A DNA stretch of 64,000 nt from Nannocystis punicea (GTDB lineage Bacteria; Myxococcota_A; Polyangia; Nannocystales; Nannocystaceae). Shown piece by piece: positions 51,959 to 61,600 of this stretch. The stretch spans positions 10,762,001 through 10,826,000 of the forward strand of contig NZ_CP114040.1 of assembly GCF_026965555.1 (NCBI RefSeq), in the 5' to 3' direction. The notes under the pieces were generated by a model that was not told the DNA's origin, made no database searches, and worked only from the letters and a program-made list of their open reading frames with translations. Within the stretch, counting starts at the first letter, position 1, and each line of letters begins with the position of its first letter. Both the position numbers and the translations under genes were made by a program.

Positions 51959-53185
51959 CCACTCGCAGCGAATTCCGTCGGACGCCGTTCGGCGAATTCT
52001 CTCGCGGTCCGGGCAGCGATCGCTCGCTACATGTTTTCCACGCGCTCTCCCGCCGACCTCACGAGCGAGCGACGCGCGTCGCGGAACGGCGCGCGCGACG
52101 TCACGGCCTTCACTCTCGACCGACCTCGCTCCAGCGCGAATCATCGCCGCTCGCAATCGACGACGCTCGCTCCAACAGCGAAGCACTCGCCTCACGCGCG
52201 GCAAGCCGCGAGCCCACAGGGCGATACTCCTCTCCCTCGAAGTTGCTCCGCGAGTCGTTCTCGGCGCCGGTCCTGGGTTGGACCGCCAGTCCGTCCGCGT
52301 CGCGTCACGCCCTCGTCTCTCGGCGCGACGGGCCCCGCCCAATCACGCGGTCCCCGTCGCATCACGACCTCGTCTCTCGGCCCAGGTCCTCGCTGCACCA
52401 CCCCGCGCAGCCCGTCCGCTTCGCGTCACGACCTCGTCTCTCCGCCCAGGTCCTCGGTGCACCACCGCTCGGTCCGTCCGCGTCACGACCTCGTCTCTCC
52501 GCCCAGGTCCTCGGTGCACCACCCGCGCGGTCCGTCCGCGTCACGACCTCGTCTCTCCGCCCAGGTCCTCGGCTGCACCGCCCGATCACACGCGGTCCGT
52601 CTGCTTCGCGTCACGACCTCGTCTCTCCGCCCGACGCGCCCTAGCCCATTCGCGCAGTTCGTCCGCCTCGCGTACCACCACCCGTGCGGTCCATCCGCGT
52701 CACGACCTCGTCTCTCCGCCCAGCTCCTCGGTGCAGGGACTCCTCACCCGTGCGGTCCGTCCGCGCCGCGTCATGACTCGCCGGTGCCCCGCGCCCGCTC
52801 ATTCGCCCGGTTCGTCCGCATCACACCACCTCGCCCGGCGCCACGCGACCCTCCTTCCTCTGCATCGCGTCACAACCTCGCCCGGCACGCCCCTCAATCG
52901 CGTGGTTCGTCGCGTCACCACGCTGGCGCCACGCGACTCACTCGCCCGGTTCGTCCGCATGACGTCACGGCCTCGCGACTCCCCTTCACTCGTCCGCATG
53001 ACGTCCCGACCTCGCCCGACGCGACGCGACGCCCACGCCTCGGCCGGCGTGACGTCACGACCTCTCTCTGCGCGACAGCCTCACTCACGCGACTGCTCGA
53101 TCGGCGTGACGTCACGACCTCGCCCGGCGCGACGTCCGGCGCCGACATCGCCATTTGCATCGGGCGGTCGGGTGCGAGCGCGTCG
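51959..53185. repeat. Long degenerate tandem-repeat tract
   Basis: No gene is supported in this 1.2-kb gap. From about 52300 to 53130 a block GTCACGACCTCGTCTCTC, usually followed by (C/G)GCCCAGGTCCTCG and a CACC-type segment, recurs about 13 times at irregular spacing (about 43-100 bp). Copies decay to the right, where only GTCACGACCTCGCCCGG-type cores remain. Open frames through it encode only repeated Ser/Arg/Pro runs. Confidence 0.8.
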
Positions 53186-53629
53186 TCAGTAGCCGCGGAG
53201 GCGGCGGATGTCACGGCGTTCTTGCTTGGTCGGTCGGCCGAGGCCGCGATCGCGCGTGACCGTCCCCGGCACCTCGGTCGAAGCCGGGCGCGGCGGTGAA
53301 CGGTCGTTGTATAGCGTGCGGGCCACGGCGGCCGGGCCGCGGCGCTCGCTGAGGCCGAGCACCTCCAGGATCCGCAGGCCATCGCCGGTCTTGATCGTGA
53401 CCTCCTCGCCGCGTCGCAGCGAGCGCGCCGCCTTGGCAGTCACCCCGCCCACCTTCACGTGGCCGGCAGCGCAAGCCTCGCTCGCCAGCCCGCGAGTCTT
53501 GAAGCAGCGGGCCGCCCACAGCCACTTGTCGAGCCGCACCGATTGTAGCGCGGGGTCACCGGCAGGCCCGGTGGGGGCCGCACCGGCCTCGGCCTCGCCC
53601 TCGTCGTCGTCGTCGTCCGCGTCGTCCAT
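53186..53629 (-). CDS. hslR: Hsp15-like S4-domain RNA-binding protein
   Basis: 147 residues. An Asp-rich N-terminus (MDDADDDDDEGEAEAG) leads into an S4 domain: VRLDKWLWAARCFKTRGLASEACAAGHVKVGGVTAKAARSLRRGEEVTIKTGDGLRILEVL, then the Hsp15 tail with RPTKQERRDIRRLRGY. Hsp15 binds free 50S subunits carrying nascent chains and helps recycle them. The upstream extension to 53821 adds low-quality sequence and is rejected. Confidence 0.85.
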   Translation of the reverse strand: MDDADDDDDEGEAEAGAAPTGPAGDPALQSVRLDKWLWAARCFKTRGLASEACAAGHVKVGGVTAKAARSLRRGEEVTIKTGDGLRILEVLGLSERRGPAAVARTLYNDRSPPRPASTEVPGTVTRDRGLGRPTKQERRDIRRLRGY

Positions 53630-53783
53630 CCAGGGGCTCTCAGCATGCCCGGGCCGCGACGAGTTCGCCAGCGGCGGCGACGCCTCGCGCGCGCTCGCCC
53701 GGCCTTGCGCGATCGTCGCTCGACGCGCCCCGGCGACCGCGGCGTCAGCGGGCCGGAGCGTACCGTCGCGGCCGCGACGAACA

Positions 53784-53797
53784 TGCCCCAAGAGACA
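53784..53797. repeat. Single 14-bp repeat unit
   Basis: TGCCCCAAGAGACA preceded by ACA, 56 bp before the sigma-fusion gene. Confidence 0.55.
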
Positions 53798-53852
53798 TCC
53801 CCACGGCCGCGCGCTTGACAAGCGAACCCGGCCGCGAAACCCTCATGAACGC

Positions 53853-55103
53853 ATGCAAGGCGCCCCCCCGATCAACTTCGCGGTGCCCGGAGACGTCGGG
53901 GCCGCGCAGCGAATGGCCACCGCCGCTCGCGGCGACGCCGTCGCCTTCATCGAGCTGTGCGAGAGCTACGCTCCGGCCCTGCTGGGCGCGACCCTGCGGA
54001 TCCTCGGCGACCGCGTCGCCGCCGAGGGCGCCGTCTACGGCGTCCTCCTCGACGCCTGGCGCGGCGCCAAGCAGTTCGACCCGCGCCAGTACAGCGTGCG
54101 CGTGTGGTGGACCATCGGTGCCCGCGCCGCGGCCCTGCGCGCCCTGCCCGAGCACCGCGCGGCCCGCATGGCGGCCGTCCACGACACCCAGATCACCACC
54201 CTCGACGACAAGACCGAGGCGCCCGACGTCGGCCCGCTGCGCCAGGCCGTGCAGACGGCGATGCTCGACCTCGACGACGAGCCGCGCAGCGCCCTGCAGC
54301 TGGCCTACTTCGAGGGGCTCGGCGCCGGCGAGATCGCCGACCGCGCCCGCACCTCGCCCGAGGTCGTGCGCGCCCAGGTCGCCGACGGCCTGCGGCGGTT
54401 GTCGGCCGCGCTGGCCGGCACCACCCCGAACACCGACGTCCCGCGCCCGCACGACCGCCTCGCCGCCGCCTACCTGCTCGACGAGCTCACGCCGGAGGAT
54501 CGCGCCCGCTTCGAGCGCGGCGACGCGATCGCCGAGCTGCAGCCCAGCGAGGTCGCGGCCCAGCGCGACAACGTCCACGGCCTCGCCCTCTACACCTTCC
54601 CGGCCGCCCTGCTGCCGCAGACGCGCGCGCGCCTGGTCGCCGCGATCGCCGGCCCCGAGCGCCTCAGCCCCTTCACCGACGACCTCGCCGCCCTGCTGCG
54701 CCTGCCGCACCACGACGCCCGCGAGATCCTCGCCCGCGTCGACACCCCCCGCGGCTGGCGCGACGACGCCGGCCTGCGGATCCTGCCCCTCGAGACCGGT
54801 TCCGAAGTCCGTGTCCCTGAGAGCATGTCCGAAGAGCCAGATGCGGTCAGCGACAGCGACGTCACCGTGGTCCAGCGGTCCGCGTGGCCGCGGCGGCTGA
54901 TCGTCCGCGTCGCGCCGGGCGCCGTCATCCCGTCCCGCTACCCGCACAGCGAGGCGCGGGTGCTGGTGCTCCAGGGTGGCCTCAGCCACGAGGAGGCCGG
55001 CGCGGCTCGCCCCGGCGACCTGGTGCCGTGGCCCTCGGGCACCACTCTGGGCGTGGCGGAGGCGGGCGGGCCCGAGCTGATCCTCGCGGTCCTGAATCAA
55101 TGA
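53853..55103 (+). CDS. ECF sigma-like protein fused to an anti-sigma-like cupin region
   Basis: 416 residues combining parts that are usually separate. Residues about 25-75 (GDAVAFIELCESYAPALLGATLRILGDRVAAEGAVYGVLLDAWRG) match ECF region 2; 128-186 (VQTAMLDLDDEPRSALQLAYFEGLGAGEIADRARTSPEVVRAQVADGLRRL) match region 4 with its helix-turn-helix. Residues about 198-260 (DRLAAAYLLDELTPEDRARFERGDAIAEL...) resemble the helical anti-sigma domain but lack the HxxxCxxC zinc motif. Residues about 300-416 (VTVVQRSAWPRRLIVRVAPGAVIPSRYPHSEARVLVLQGGL and RPGDLVPWPSGTTLG) resemble a ChrR-type cupin. A ChrR-like fold fused to its sigma partner would give one-protein regulation. The 14-bp pair at 54812-54839 encodes VPESMSEEP between these domains. 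Confidence 0.75.
   Translation: MQGAPPINFAVPGDVGAAQRMATAARGDAVAFIELCESYAPALLGATLRILGDRVAAEGAVYGVLLDAWRGAKQFDPRQYSVRVWWTIGARAAALRALPEHRAARMAAVHDTQITTLDDKTEAPDVGPLRQAVQTAMLDLDDEPRSALQLAYFEGLGAGEIADRARTSPEVVRAQVADGLRRLSAALAGTTPNTDVPRPHDRLAAAYLLDELTPEDRARFERGDAIAELQPSEVAAQRDNVHGLALYTFPAALLPQTRARLVAAIAGPERLSPFTDDLAALLRLPHHDAREILARVDTPRGWRDDAGLRILPLETGSEVRVPESMSEEPDAVSDSDVTVVQRSAWPRRLIVRVAPGAVIPSRYPHSEARVLVLQGGLSHEEAGAARPGDLVPWPSGTTLGVAEAGGPELILAVLNQ
54812..54839. repeat. 14-bp palindromic repeat inside a CDS, 2 units
   Basis: TGTCCCTGAGAGCA and TGTCCGAAGAGCCA, in frame, in an interdomain linker of the sigma fusion (ESMSEEPD). Confidence 0.75.
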
Positions 55104-55140
55104 GGTGCCGGGCGCGCCGCGGCGTGCTAACCAGGGCCTC

Positions 55141-55452
55141 ATGTCCGGATCTACCCACCGGCCCGACGAGTCGCGCCGGGCCCCCGCGCGCGAGGCGATC
55201 CTCGCCGCCCACAGCTTCCCCGGGGAGTACACGATCAAGGCCTTCGGCCCCGCCGACGACGAGTTCCGGGCCGCCGCGGTCGACAGCGCGCACGGCGTGG
55301 TCGGCCCCGCGCGCCTGGCCGTGAGCGAACGACTGACGCGCTCGGGCGACCGCCTCTGTCTCACGCTCACCCTCCACGCCGAGCAGGTCGAGGAGGTCGA
55401 GGAGGTGTACGCCCGGCTGTACAGCCTCCCCGCCGTCCTCTTAATCTTTTGA
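55141..55452 (+). CDS. DUF493 (YbeD-like) family protein
   Basis: 103 residues. PGEYTIKAFGPADDEFRAAAVDSAHGVVG and GDRLCLTLTLHAEQVEEVEEVYARLYSLPAVLLIF fit the small alpha/beta DUF493/YbeD fold (about 90 residues, ACT-like). In other bacteria it sits near lipoate genes; here it follows the sigma fusion by 37 bp. The role in this genome is unknown. Confidence 0.75.
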   Translation: MSGSTHRPDESRRAPAREAILAAHSFPGEYTIKAFGPADDEFRAAAVDSAHGVVGPARLAVSERLTRSGDRLCLTLTLHAEQVEEVEEVYARLYSLPAVLLIF

Positions 55453-55549
55453 GGTCAGGGCGTCGCTCACTCCCTGCACCGCCTGAATGTCCCCGCGGCG
55501 CCGCGGGTCTCACCGCGCGGCTCCCGTCACCCCAGCCACCCTTCTTGCC

Positions 55550-56173
55550 ATGCCTGCACGTCCACTCCAGCTCATCGCCCTAGGCGTCGCGCTCACCACC
55601 GGCCTCGGCGCCAACCTCGGCTGCAAGCCGAAGGCGGTGCGCGGCGGGCCCGGCACCGAGAACTCCAACCTCGACCAGGGCGCGATGAGCACCACGCTCG
55701 ACCGCAAGGACCTGCAGGACTTGCTGCAGGTCGCGCTCGAGAAGCTGCACGCCTCGCCGTTCTGGGCCCAGGTCTCGAGCTTCCCCGCGCCGGTGGTGGT
55801 GGCGATCTGGCCGTTCAAGAACGAGACCTCGGAGCACATCGACGACCAGCTGAACACGCTGCTCGGCGACCTCGAGACCGAGCTGGTCAACAGCGGCGTG
55901 GTCCAGGTGGTCAGCCGCGAGCGCCAGGCGGAGATGGCCAGCGAGGCCGCGGTGCAGCAGAACCGCTCGGTCTACGACCCGAACTTCGCCGCCCAGATCT
56001 CGCGGCAGATCGGCGCCAAGTACTTCGTCACCGGCAAGGTCGGCAGCGTCGACGAGTTCTTCAACAAGGAGCGCCGGGTCCAGTACACCCTGTTCATCCA
56101 GGTCATCGAGGTCGAGACCAGCCTGGTGCGCTTCCAGTACAAGGCCGAGCGCAGCAAGGCGATCGTCCGCTAG
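55550..56173 (+). CDS. LpoB-like lipoprotein (penicillin-binding protein activator type)
   Basis: 207 residues. Lipoprotein signal with NLGC near residue 25. The domain MSTTLDRKDLQDLLQVALEKL, VVVAIWPFKNETSEHIDDQLNTLLGDLETELVNSGVVQVVSRERQAEMASEAAVQQNRSVYDPNFAAQISRQIGAKYFVTGKVGS is the LpoB/CsgG-like fold. In E. coli LpoB spans from the outer membrane to activate PBP1b; this protein lacks the long disordered stalk of LpoB beyond about 20 residues, so the partner may differ. It is followed 6 bp later by a TPR-type lipoprotein, which suggests one complex. Confidence 0.8.
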   Translation: MPARPLQLIALGVALTTGLGANLGCKPKAVRGGPGTENSNLDQGAMSTTLDRKDLQDLLQVALEKLHASPFWAQVSSFPAPVVVAIWPFKNETSEHIDDQLNTLLGDLETELVNSGVVQVVSRERQAEMASEAAVQQNRSVYDPNFAAQISRQIGAKYFVTGKVGSVDEFFNKERRVQYTLFIQVIEVETSLVRFQYKAERSKAIVR

Positions 56174-56179
56174 AGGCCC

Positions 56180-57568
56180 ATGCCCGCCCCGTCCGCGCGC
56201 CCGCGAGCCGGCTTCGCCGCGCTCTCGCTCGGCCTGGTCCTTGCGACAGGTTGTGCGACCTACTCGGACCGCACCCGCGACGCTCGCGGCGCGGCCCAGC
56301 GGGGCGATCTGCCCGCGGCGGAGAAGCAGGTCAACAAGCTGCTCGGCACCCGCAGCAGCAAGGACATGCCGACCAAGTGGAAGAAGGACACCGCGCTCGC
56401 CCTGCTCGAGCGCGGCATGATCCTCCACGCCAGCGGCGCCTGGAAGCTCAGCGCCCGCGACCTCTCGGTCGCCGAGAAGCAGCTCGAGCTCCTCGACATC
56501 GCCCGCGACGGCGCCGGCCAGCTCGGCAAGTACGTGTTCTCCGACAGCGCCACCAAGTACAAGGCCCCGCCGTCGGAGAAGCTGGTCCTCAACGCCTACA
56601 ACCTCCTCAACTACCTCCTGCAGGGCGACCTCTCGGGCGCGCGCGTCGAGGCCAAGCGCTTCACCGTGATGCACGAGTACCTCACCAGCTACGACCGGCA
56701 GGGCCGGCCCCAGGGCGAGGGCGGCGACGTCGCCCACCCCCACGGCGCGTTCGGCAGCTGGCTGGCCGGCTTCGTGTTCGAGCGCCTCGGCGAGCACGAG
56801 TCGGCGCTGCGCTACTACGACGAGGCCCTGCAGGCGCGCCCGTTCGCCAGCCTGGTCGGCCCGGTCCAGCGGCTGTCGGCGCTGGCCGGCTACCGCACGC
56901 CGCGCATCGATGCTGTCCTCGGGGGCATGTCCTATGAGTCAGCCCCGGCGCCGGCCGAGATCGTGGTGGTCGTCAGCGTCGGCCGGGTCCCGCTCAAGGA
57001 GGCGCGGCGCATGCCGATCGGCGCCGCGATCGGCCTGGCCCACGCCTACATCACCGGCGACAGCCGCGTGCTCGAGCGCAGCGCGCTCAAGATGGTCGTC
57101 TACCCCGAGCTCGTGCCGTCGAACAGCGCCTTCGAGACCGCCGAGCTGCGCGTCGACGGCCAGCCGGTCGGGCTCGAGATCGCCAGCGACATCCAGACCG
57201 AGGTCATCGACGAGTACGAGCAGATGAAGCCGAAGATCATCGGCGCCGCGATCTCGCGCCTCATCGTGCGCGCGGCGGTGGCCGAGGCCGCGCGGGCGGC
57301 CGGCAACACCTCCGAGAAGGGCGGCGCGATCATCGGCCTGTTCGCCGCGCTCGCGGCCGAGGGCGCCCTGCTCGCGGCCGACCGGCCGGACACCCGCTCC
57401 TGGACCCTGCTCCCCGGCCTCGTCCTGGTCGCGCGCGTCCCCGTCCAACCCGGCCCGCACGCCGTCACCGTGGTCGCCTCCGGCCGCGGGGGCAGCGAGA
57501 CCCGCGACTACTCGCTCGACATCGCCGCCGGCGGCCATGTTGTGCTGGACGTCACCACCCTGCGCTGA
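56180..57568 (+). CDS. TPR-type lipoprotein in the LpoB-like operon (COG3014-like)
   Basis: 462 residues. Lipobox ATGC near residue 25. Helical repeats follow (ARGAAQRGDLPAAEKQVNKLLG; DTALALLERGMILHASGAWKLSARDLSVAEKQLELLD; AGFVFERLGEHESALRYYDEAL), then a beta-rich C-terminal domain (EIVVVVSVGRVPLKEARRMPIGAAIGLAHAYI; FETAELRVDGQPVGLEIASDIQTEVIDEYEQMKPKIIGAAISRLIVRAAVAEAAR; GPHAVTVVASG). This layout matches the COG3014-type lipoproteins that neighbour LpoB/CsgG-like genes in other bacteria. Likely an outer-membrane partner of the LpoB-like protein. A two-unit 14-bp array is in frame at 56914-56941 (AVLGGMSYESA). Confidence 0.75.
   Translation: MPAPSARPRAGFAALSLGLVLATGCATYSDRTRDARGAAQRGDLPAAEKQVNKLLGTRSSKDMPTKWKKDTALALLERGMILHASGAWKLSARDLSVAEKQLELLDIARDGAGQLGKYVFSDSATKYKAPPSEKLVLNAYNLLNYLLQGDLSGARVEAKRFTVMHEYLTSYDRQGRPQGEGGDVAHPHGAFGSWLAGFVFERLGEHESALRYYDEALQARPFASLVGPVQRLSALAGYRTPRIDAVLGGMSYESAPAPAEIVVVVSVGRVPLKEARRMPIGAAIGLAHAYITGDSRVLERSALKMVVYPELVPSNSAFETAELRVDGQPVGLEIASDIQTEVIDEYEQMKPKIIGAAISRLIVRAAVAEAARAAGNTSEKGGAIIGLFAALAAEGALLAADRPDTRSWTLLPGLVLVARVPVQPGPHAVTVVASGRGGSETRDYSLDIAAGGHVVLDVTTLR
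56914..56941. repeat. 14-bp palindromic repeat inside a CDS, 2 units
   Basis: TGTCCTCGGGGGCA and TGTCCTATGAGTCA, in frame in the TPR-lipoprotein gene, between the helical and beta-rich halves. Confidence 0.75.
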
Positions 57569-57640
57569 CCCTCGCTTACTGTGATTCTCACCCGCCTCGC
57601 GCTTCGTCTCTCCTAACGCTCTCCCTCTCGAGGTGCCCTC

Positions 57641-58255
57641 ATGATGCGTCGTCGCCTTCGTCTCCGCGCCCTGCACTCCCTCCTGATGGTCGTCGGCGCG
57701 TACCTCGGAATCTGCGCCTTCACGCCGGTCGCCGAGGCCAGCGTCCTCGGCCGCCGCGGCATCGAGATCGAGGGCCCGCAGGATCGACGCGGCTTCTTCA
57801 TCGGCCCCGGCATCGGCTTCGGCGCCACCTACTTCGACAGCCCACTGTTCGCCCGCACCTTCAACGAGGCCACCGCCTTCATCCCCGGCGGCCGCATCGA
57901 GCTCGCCCTCGGCGGCGGCGTCGGCAAGCGCCTCACGCTCGGCGTCAACCTCCACCTCGGCACGTACATGTCGAGCCGCTTCGGCCCCAAGGTGTTCTTC
58001 GGCGGCGACGTCGAGGCCAACATCTTCATCATCCGCGGCTTCTTCATCCGCACCGGCCTCGGCATCGGCGGCGTCCCCCAGGGCGACGGCCGCCGCGTCC
58101 GCATGGGCGCCGGCGGCGTCGCCGGCCTCGGCTACGAGTTCTGGCTCAACGCCAGCGCCGCCCTCGGCGTCGCCCTCCTCTACGACATCCGCGCCGTCCC
58201 CGGCGACGGCCTCCGCCACACCCCCTACGTCGGCCTGCGCTTCGCCTGGTACTGA
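57641..58255 (+). CDS. Outer-membrane beta-barrel-like protein, 204 aa
   Basis: Signal peptide MMRRRLRLRALHSLLMVVGAYLGICAFTPVAEA, then alternating strands (GFFIGPGIGFGATYFDSPLF; RIELALGGGVGKRLTLGVNLHLGTYM; VFFGGDVEANIFIIRGFFIRTGLGIGGV; AGGVAGLGYEFWLNASAALGVALLYDIR) ending in the aromatic terminal strand YVGLRFAWY, typical of 8-strand barrels. It lies 72 bp after the LpoB-like/TPR pair on the same strand and may belong to the same envelope module. Confidence 0.75.
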   Translation: MMRRRLRLRALHSLLMVVGAYLGICAFTPVAEASVLGRRGIEIEGPQDRRGFFIGPGIGFGATYFDSPLFARTFNEATAFIPGGRIELALGGGVGKRLTLGVNLHLGTYMSSRFGPKVFFGGDVEANIFIIRGFFIRTGLGIGGVPQGDGRRVRMGAGGVAGLGYEFWLNASAALGVALLYDIRAVPGDGLRHTPYVGLRFAWY

Positions 58256-58631
58256 CGAAAGCGGCGCGGCAAACCGTCGCCGAGCTCAGCGCAGCCGTGG
58301 ATCCCATTTCTCGGTGGATCAGAGGCCGAATTCCTCGAGCCGCCGGACGGCCTTTCCACGCAGCGATCGCATAGGTCGACATAGGGCACTGGAGCCCTTC
58401 GCTCCGGCCGACGAATCCAGGGCTGATGCAGCCCGACCAAGGCCTGATCGGGTGGCGTAACCGCCGACAACGCGGGTCCGCTGCGGCGAATTGATCTGGC
58501 ACCAGGTTTGCCAAGCAGACGCAACGCCCTCCCTACTCGGCGCTCGCGCGCGGGGTGCCACGACCTGCCATTCGAGTGCGAGGGCCGAGCTGCTGAGTCG
58601 CGGCTGGGCCGTGTGATACGCTGAGCGAGCC
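58256..58631. other. Gap of lower GC before the multi-domain kinase/ATPase gene
   Basis: 376 bp, noticeably less GC-rich than the genes to the left. Short minus-strand frames (containing QCPMSTYAIAAWKGRPA and ANLVPDQFAAADPRC) look partly protein-like but have no recognisable family; a relic is possible. Confidence 0.4.
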
Positions 58632-61600
58632 GTGGCCTCGCGCGCGCACGCCCTCGCCGAGCTGCTCGCGTCGCTATTCAGCGACGACGAATTGCGGCGC
58701 CACGTCAGCGACGAGCCATATTCACTGCGCGACGCTCTCCCAGGGGCGGCGGTGTCCCTGGCGCAGCTCGCGTTCGCGACCGCCGAGCTGCTCCTGCGCC
58801 GCGACTTCGTGGATCACGAGTTCTTCGATCGTCTCGTGGAGAGCCGGCCGCGTCGAATCGCGGCCATTCGGGTCGTCGAGCGCGGCGTCTTGCCAGCGGC
58901 TCCGCTCGAGGCGGGGGCACTGTGGAGCGGGCGCTATGAACTTCAGCACCGACTCGGCGAGGGCGGCTTCGCCGAGGTGTGGCAGGCCGTCGATATCATC
59001 ACCGGGAGCTACGTCGCGCTCAAGATCCTCACGCGGCAAGCTGCCGACGACGAACGCACTCGGAGGCGGTTCATCCGCGGCGGGTCGATGTTGTCGCGGC
59101 TGCGCCACCGCGGCCTCGTGATCGTCCATGAGCCGCACGCCCGCGAGGGTGCGCACGTCTACTGCGTGATGGACCACGTCCCAGGTCGCACGCTCGCCGA
59201 GGCCGCGTGCGACGCCGGTGCGGCGCGTGAATCACTGCTCGCGGCGATCCTGGAGGTCGGCGAGACCCTCGCGTTCGTCCACGAGCACGGCGTGATGCAC
59301 CGCGACGTCAATCCGAACAACATCATCGTCGACGGTGATCACCACGCGAAGCTCGTCGACTTCGATCTCGCCGGCGGGAGAGCGTTCGCGCCGCTGACGG
59401 CGACGGTGCCACTGGGTACGCTTCCGTACGTAGCCCCGGAGCTGTTGGACGGCAGCATCGACTTCGCACCGTCTACGGACGTGTACAGCCTGGCGATGAC
59501 GACGCTGTACGTGCTGCTGCAGGGCCAGCTGCCGAGCAGCGTGGCGGTGCGCGAGCCTGCCCACTTGCTCGCACGCGAGCAAGTGCCGTTCGCCATGCGC
59601 GCGCCGCTGCGGGCTGCGCTGTGTCCCGATCCCCGACAGCGCACGCAGACCATGTCGGAGTTCTGCCGATCGCTGGAGCTCGCGCGCGCACGCCCTGATC
59701 CGGGTCCTCCGTCGCCTGCCTTCGCCGCCGATGGCTCCTTGCTCCTCTGGTCGTCCGCGGACGCGCTTTCGTCAGACCTCGAGTCGGCGGGTCTGCGCGT
59801 CTGGCCCGCCGAGGTCGTGGAGAGTCACATGCGGCAGAATCGGCGCACCGGGACCGAACTCGACGCACTCCTGCCGTATCCCGAATTGCTGCGCGTCGGC
59901 ACTGTGCTCGCATTATGCGGCTATCGGGCCGCGTTCATCGGGATTACGTCGCATGAGACGCCTGTGTTCGTGATGCCGTACGGCCACTTGGTGCTCCACG
60001 ACGACGGCATGCCCGACCCGGACGATTTGGGCCTCGCTCGGGCGCGGGCCTGCATGCCCGGCGCGCCGGTCGCGGTCGTCCTCCGCGGCGTGATTGCGTC
60101 ACAAGACCGCGATGTCCGCGAGCTCGGGCGCCTGATTCGCATCGGTGCTCATGACGAGTCTCGGCTTCGCCGGCTCGCCCGCTTCGCCAAGTCACCGGAC
60201 CACCACGACAAGCTTCAGCCGCTGGTTCAGGAGACCGACGAGCGCGCGATACCGGCCGTCGAGGCCCTGTTTGCCAGTACCCTCGACCAGCCCGCGACGA
60301 TCGGCCTGCGCGGCGTGCTCGGAGCGGGGAAGTCGTACACGCTCCGCATGCTCGCGGCTCGCCTCGCGCAGTCGGCCATGACCGCGGGGACGCCACCCGT
60401 TGTCTTCGTCGACGCGACGGAATGGGACGCTCCTCTGCAGTTGTCGCGGTTACTCCGCAAGGGTGGTTTCTCTGCCGGGGAGACCGCCGCGATTGAAGTA
60501 GCTATCGCCGCCGGGGAATGCGTCCTCCTCCTCGATGGGTTGGACACTCCGGGTGAGCGTAACTCTCCCACGAGGGTCGCCACGGCCGTGCGAGAGGCCC
60601 TCGATGCGCTCCCCGCGACGGACGCTCGAATCGTACTCGCGGTCGATCCGGCGGTTCCTCTTCAGGTGGATACGATCATGGACCTGAGCGCGCTGCCCGG
60701 AGCAGATTTTCGCGGCTTCAAGTACTCGATCGATCGGGACCGGGCTGCCGCGTTGCGAAAGACCCTGGCACAGGAAGGACTGGCGTCGCTCCTGAACCTG
60801 CCGGGGCTGGGAGTACAACTGTTGAGAATCGCACGAGAGTGGCCCGAGCGCCTGCGGCGGTCCGAGCTATATCCGGTGCTGGCGGATTACGTGCAGTCAT
60901 GGATCGCGCGCGCGGTCCGGCTGGTGTTCGATGTCACAGAGGCGGAATTCCACCGAGCGCTCGAAGCGATCGCGGCGTCGGTGTGGTTTCGCCGCGAAGC
61001 GATCGGTAGCGACGCGGTCGGGGCGAATATCGTGCATGTGCTGAGTCGCATGGCGGACGCCGCAGGCCGACGCTTCGGGACGGGTATGCAGGCCGTGCTG
61101 GTGGACGGCGCCATGCTGACCCGCGAGGCGAACCCGACGATGACGGCGACCTGGCTGGCGCGCGAGCAGGCGAGGCGCTTTCCGGCGCCCATCATCCCAT
61201 TTCGCAAAACTGGCGAGCAGCCGCCGAACCCGACGAATGACGCGGTGTATTTCGTGCATGACAGCATCTTCGAATGGGTGCTGGCCGGTCACTTCACGCG
61301 CCGCCTCGCCGCTGGCGGCCTCGAAGTACTCGAAGGCGCGCGACCGAGTGCCGGGCTCTGCGCATCATGTCGCCACACGCCGTCCTGGCCGCAGGCACGT
61401 GAACGCCTGGTGGACATTCTGCGCACCGGTGAGCCCGCGGAGCTCCGCGGACACGCGCTCTTGCTGATCGCCGCCGATCCGGACATCGGCTCGACGCCGG
61501 AGCGGCCATGGCGATTGGCCGGGGTTCAACTCGAATATGCAGAGCTGGCCGGGGCACGGCTCGCCGGGGCCGACCTGACAGGGGCCCGCCTCGATCACGC

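Noticed and set aside
52300..53130. CRISPR array
   Set aside because: Repeated cores vary in length and sequence, spacing runs from about 43 to 100 bp, the 'spacers' are themselves repetitive, and no cas gene is near.
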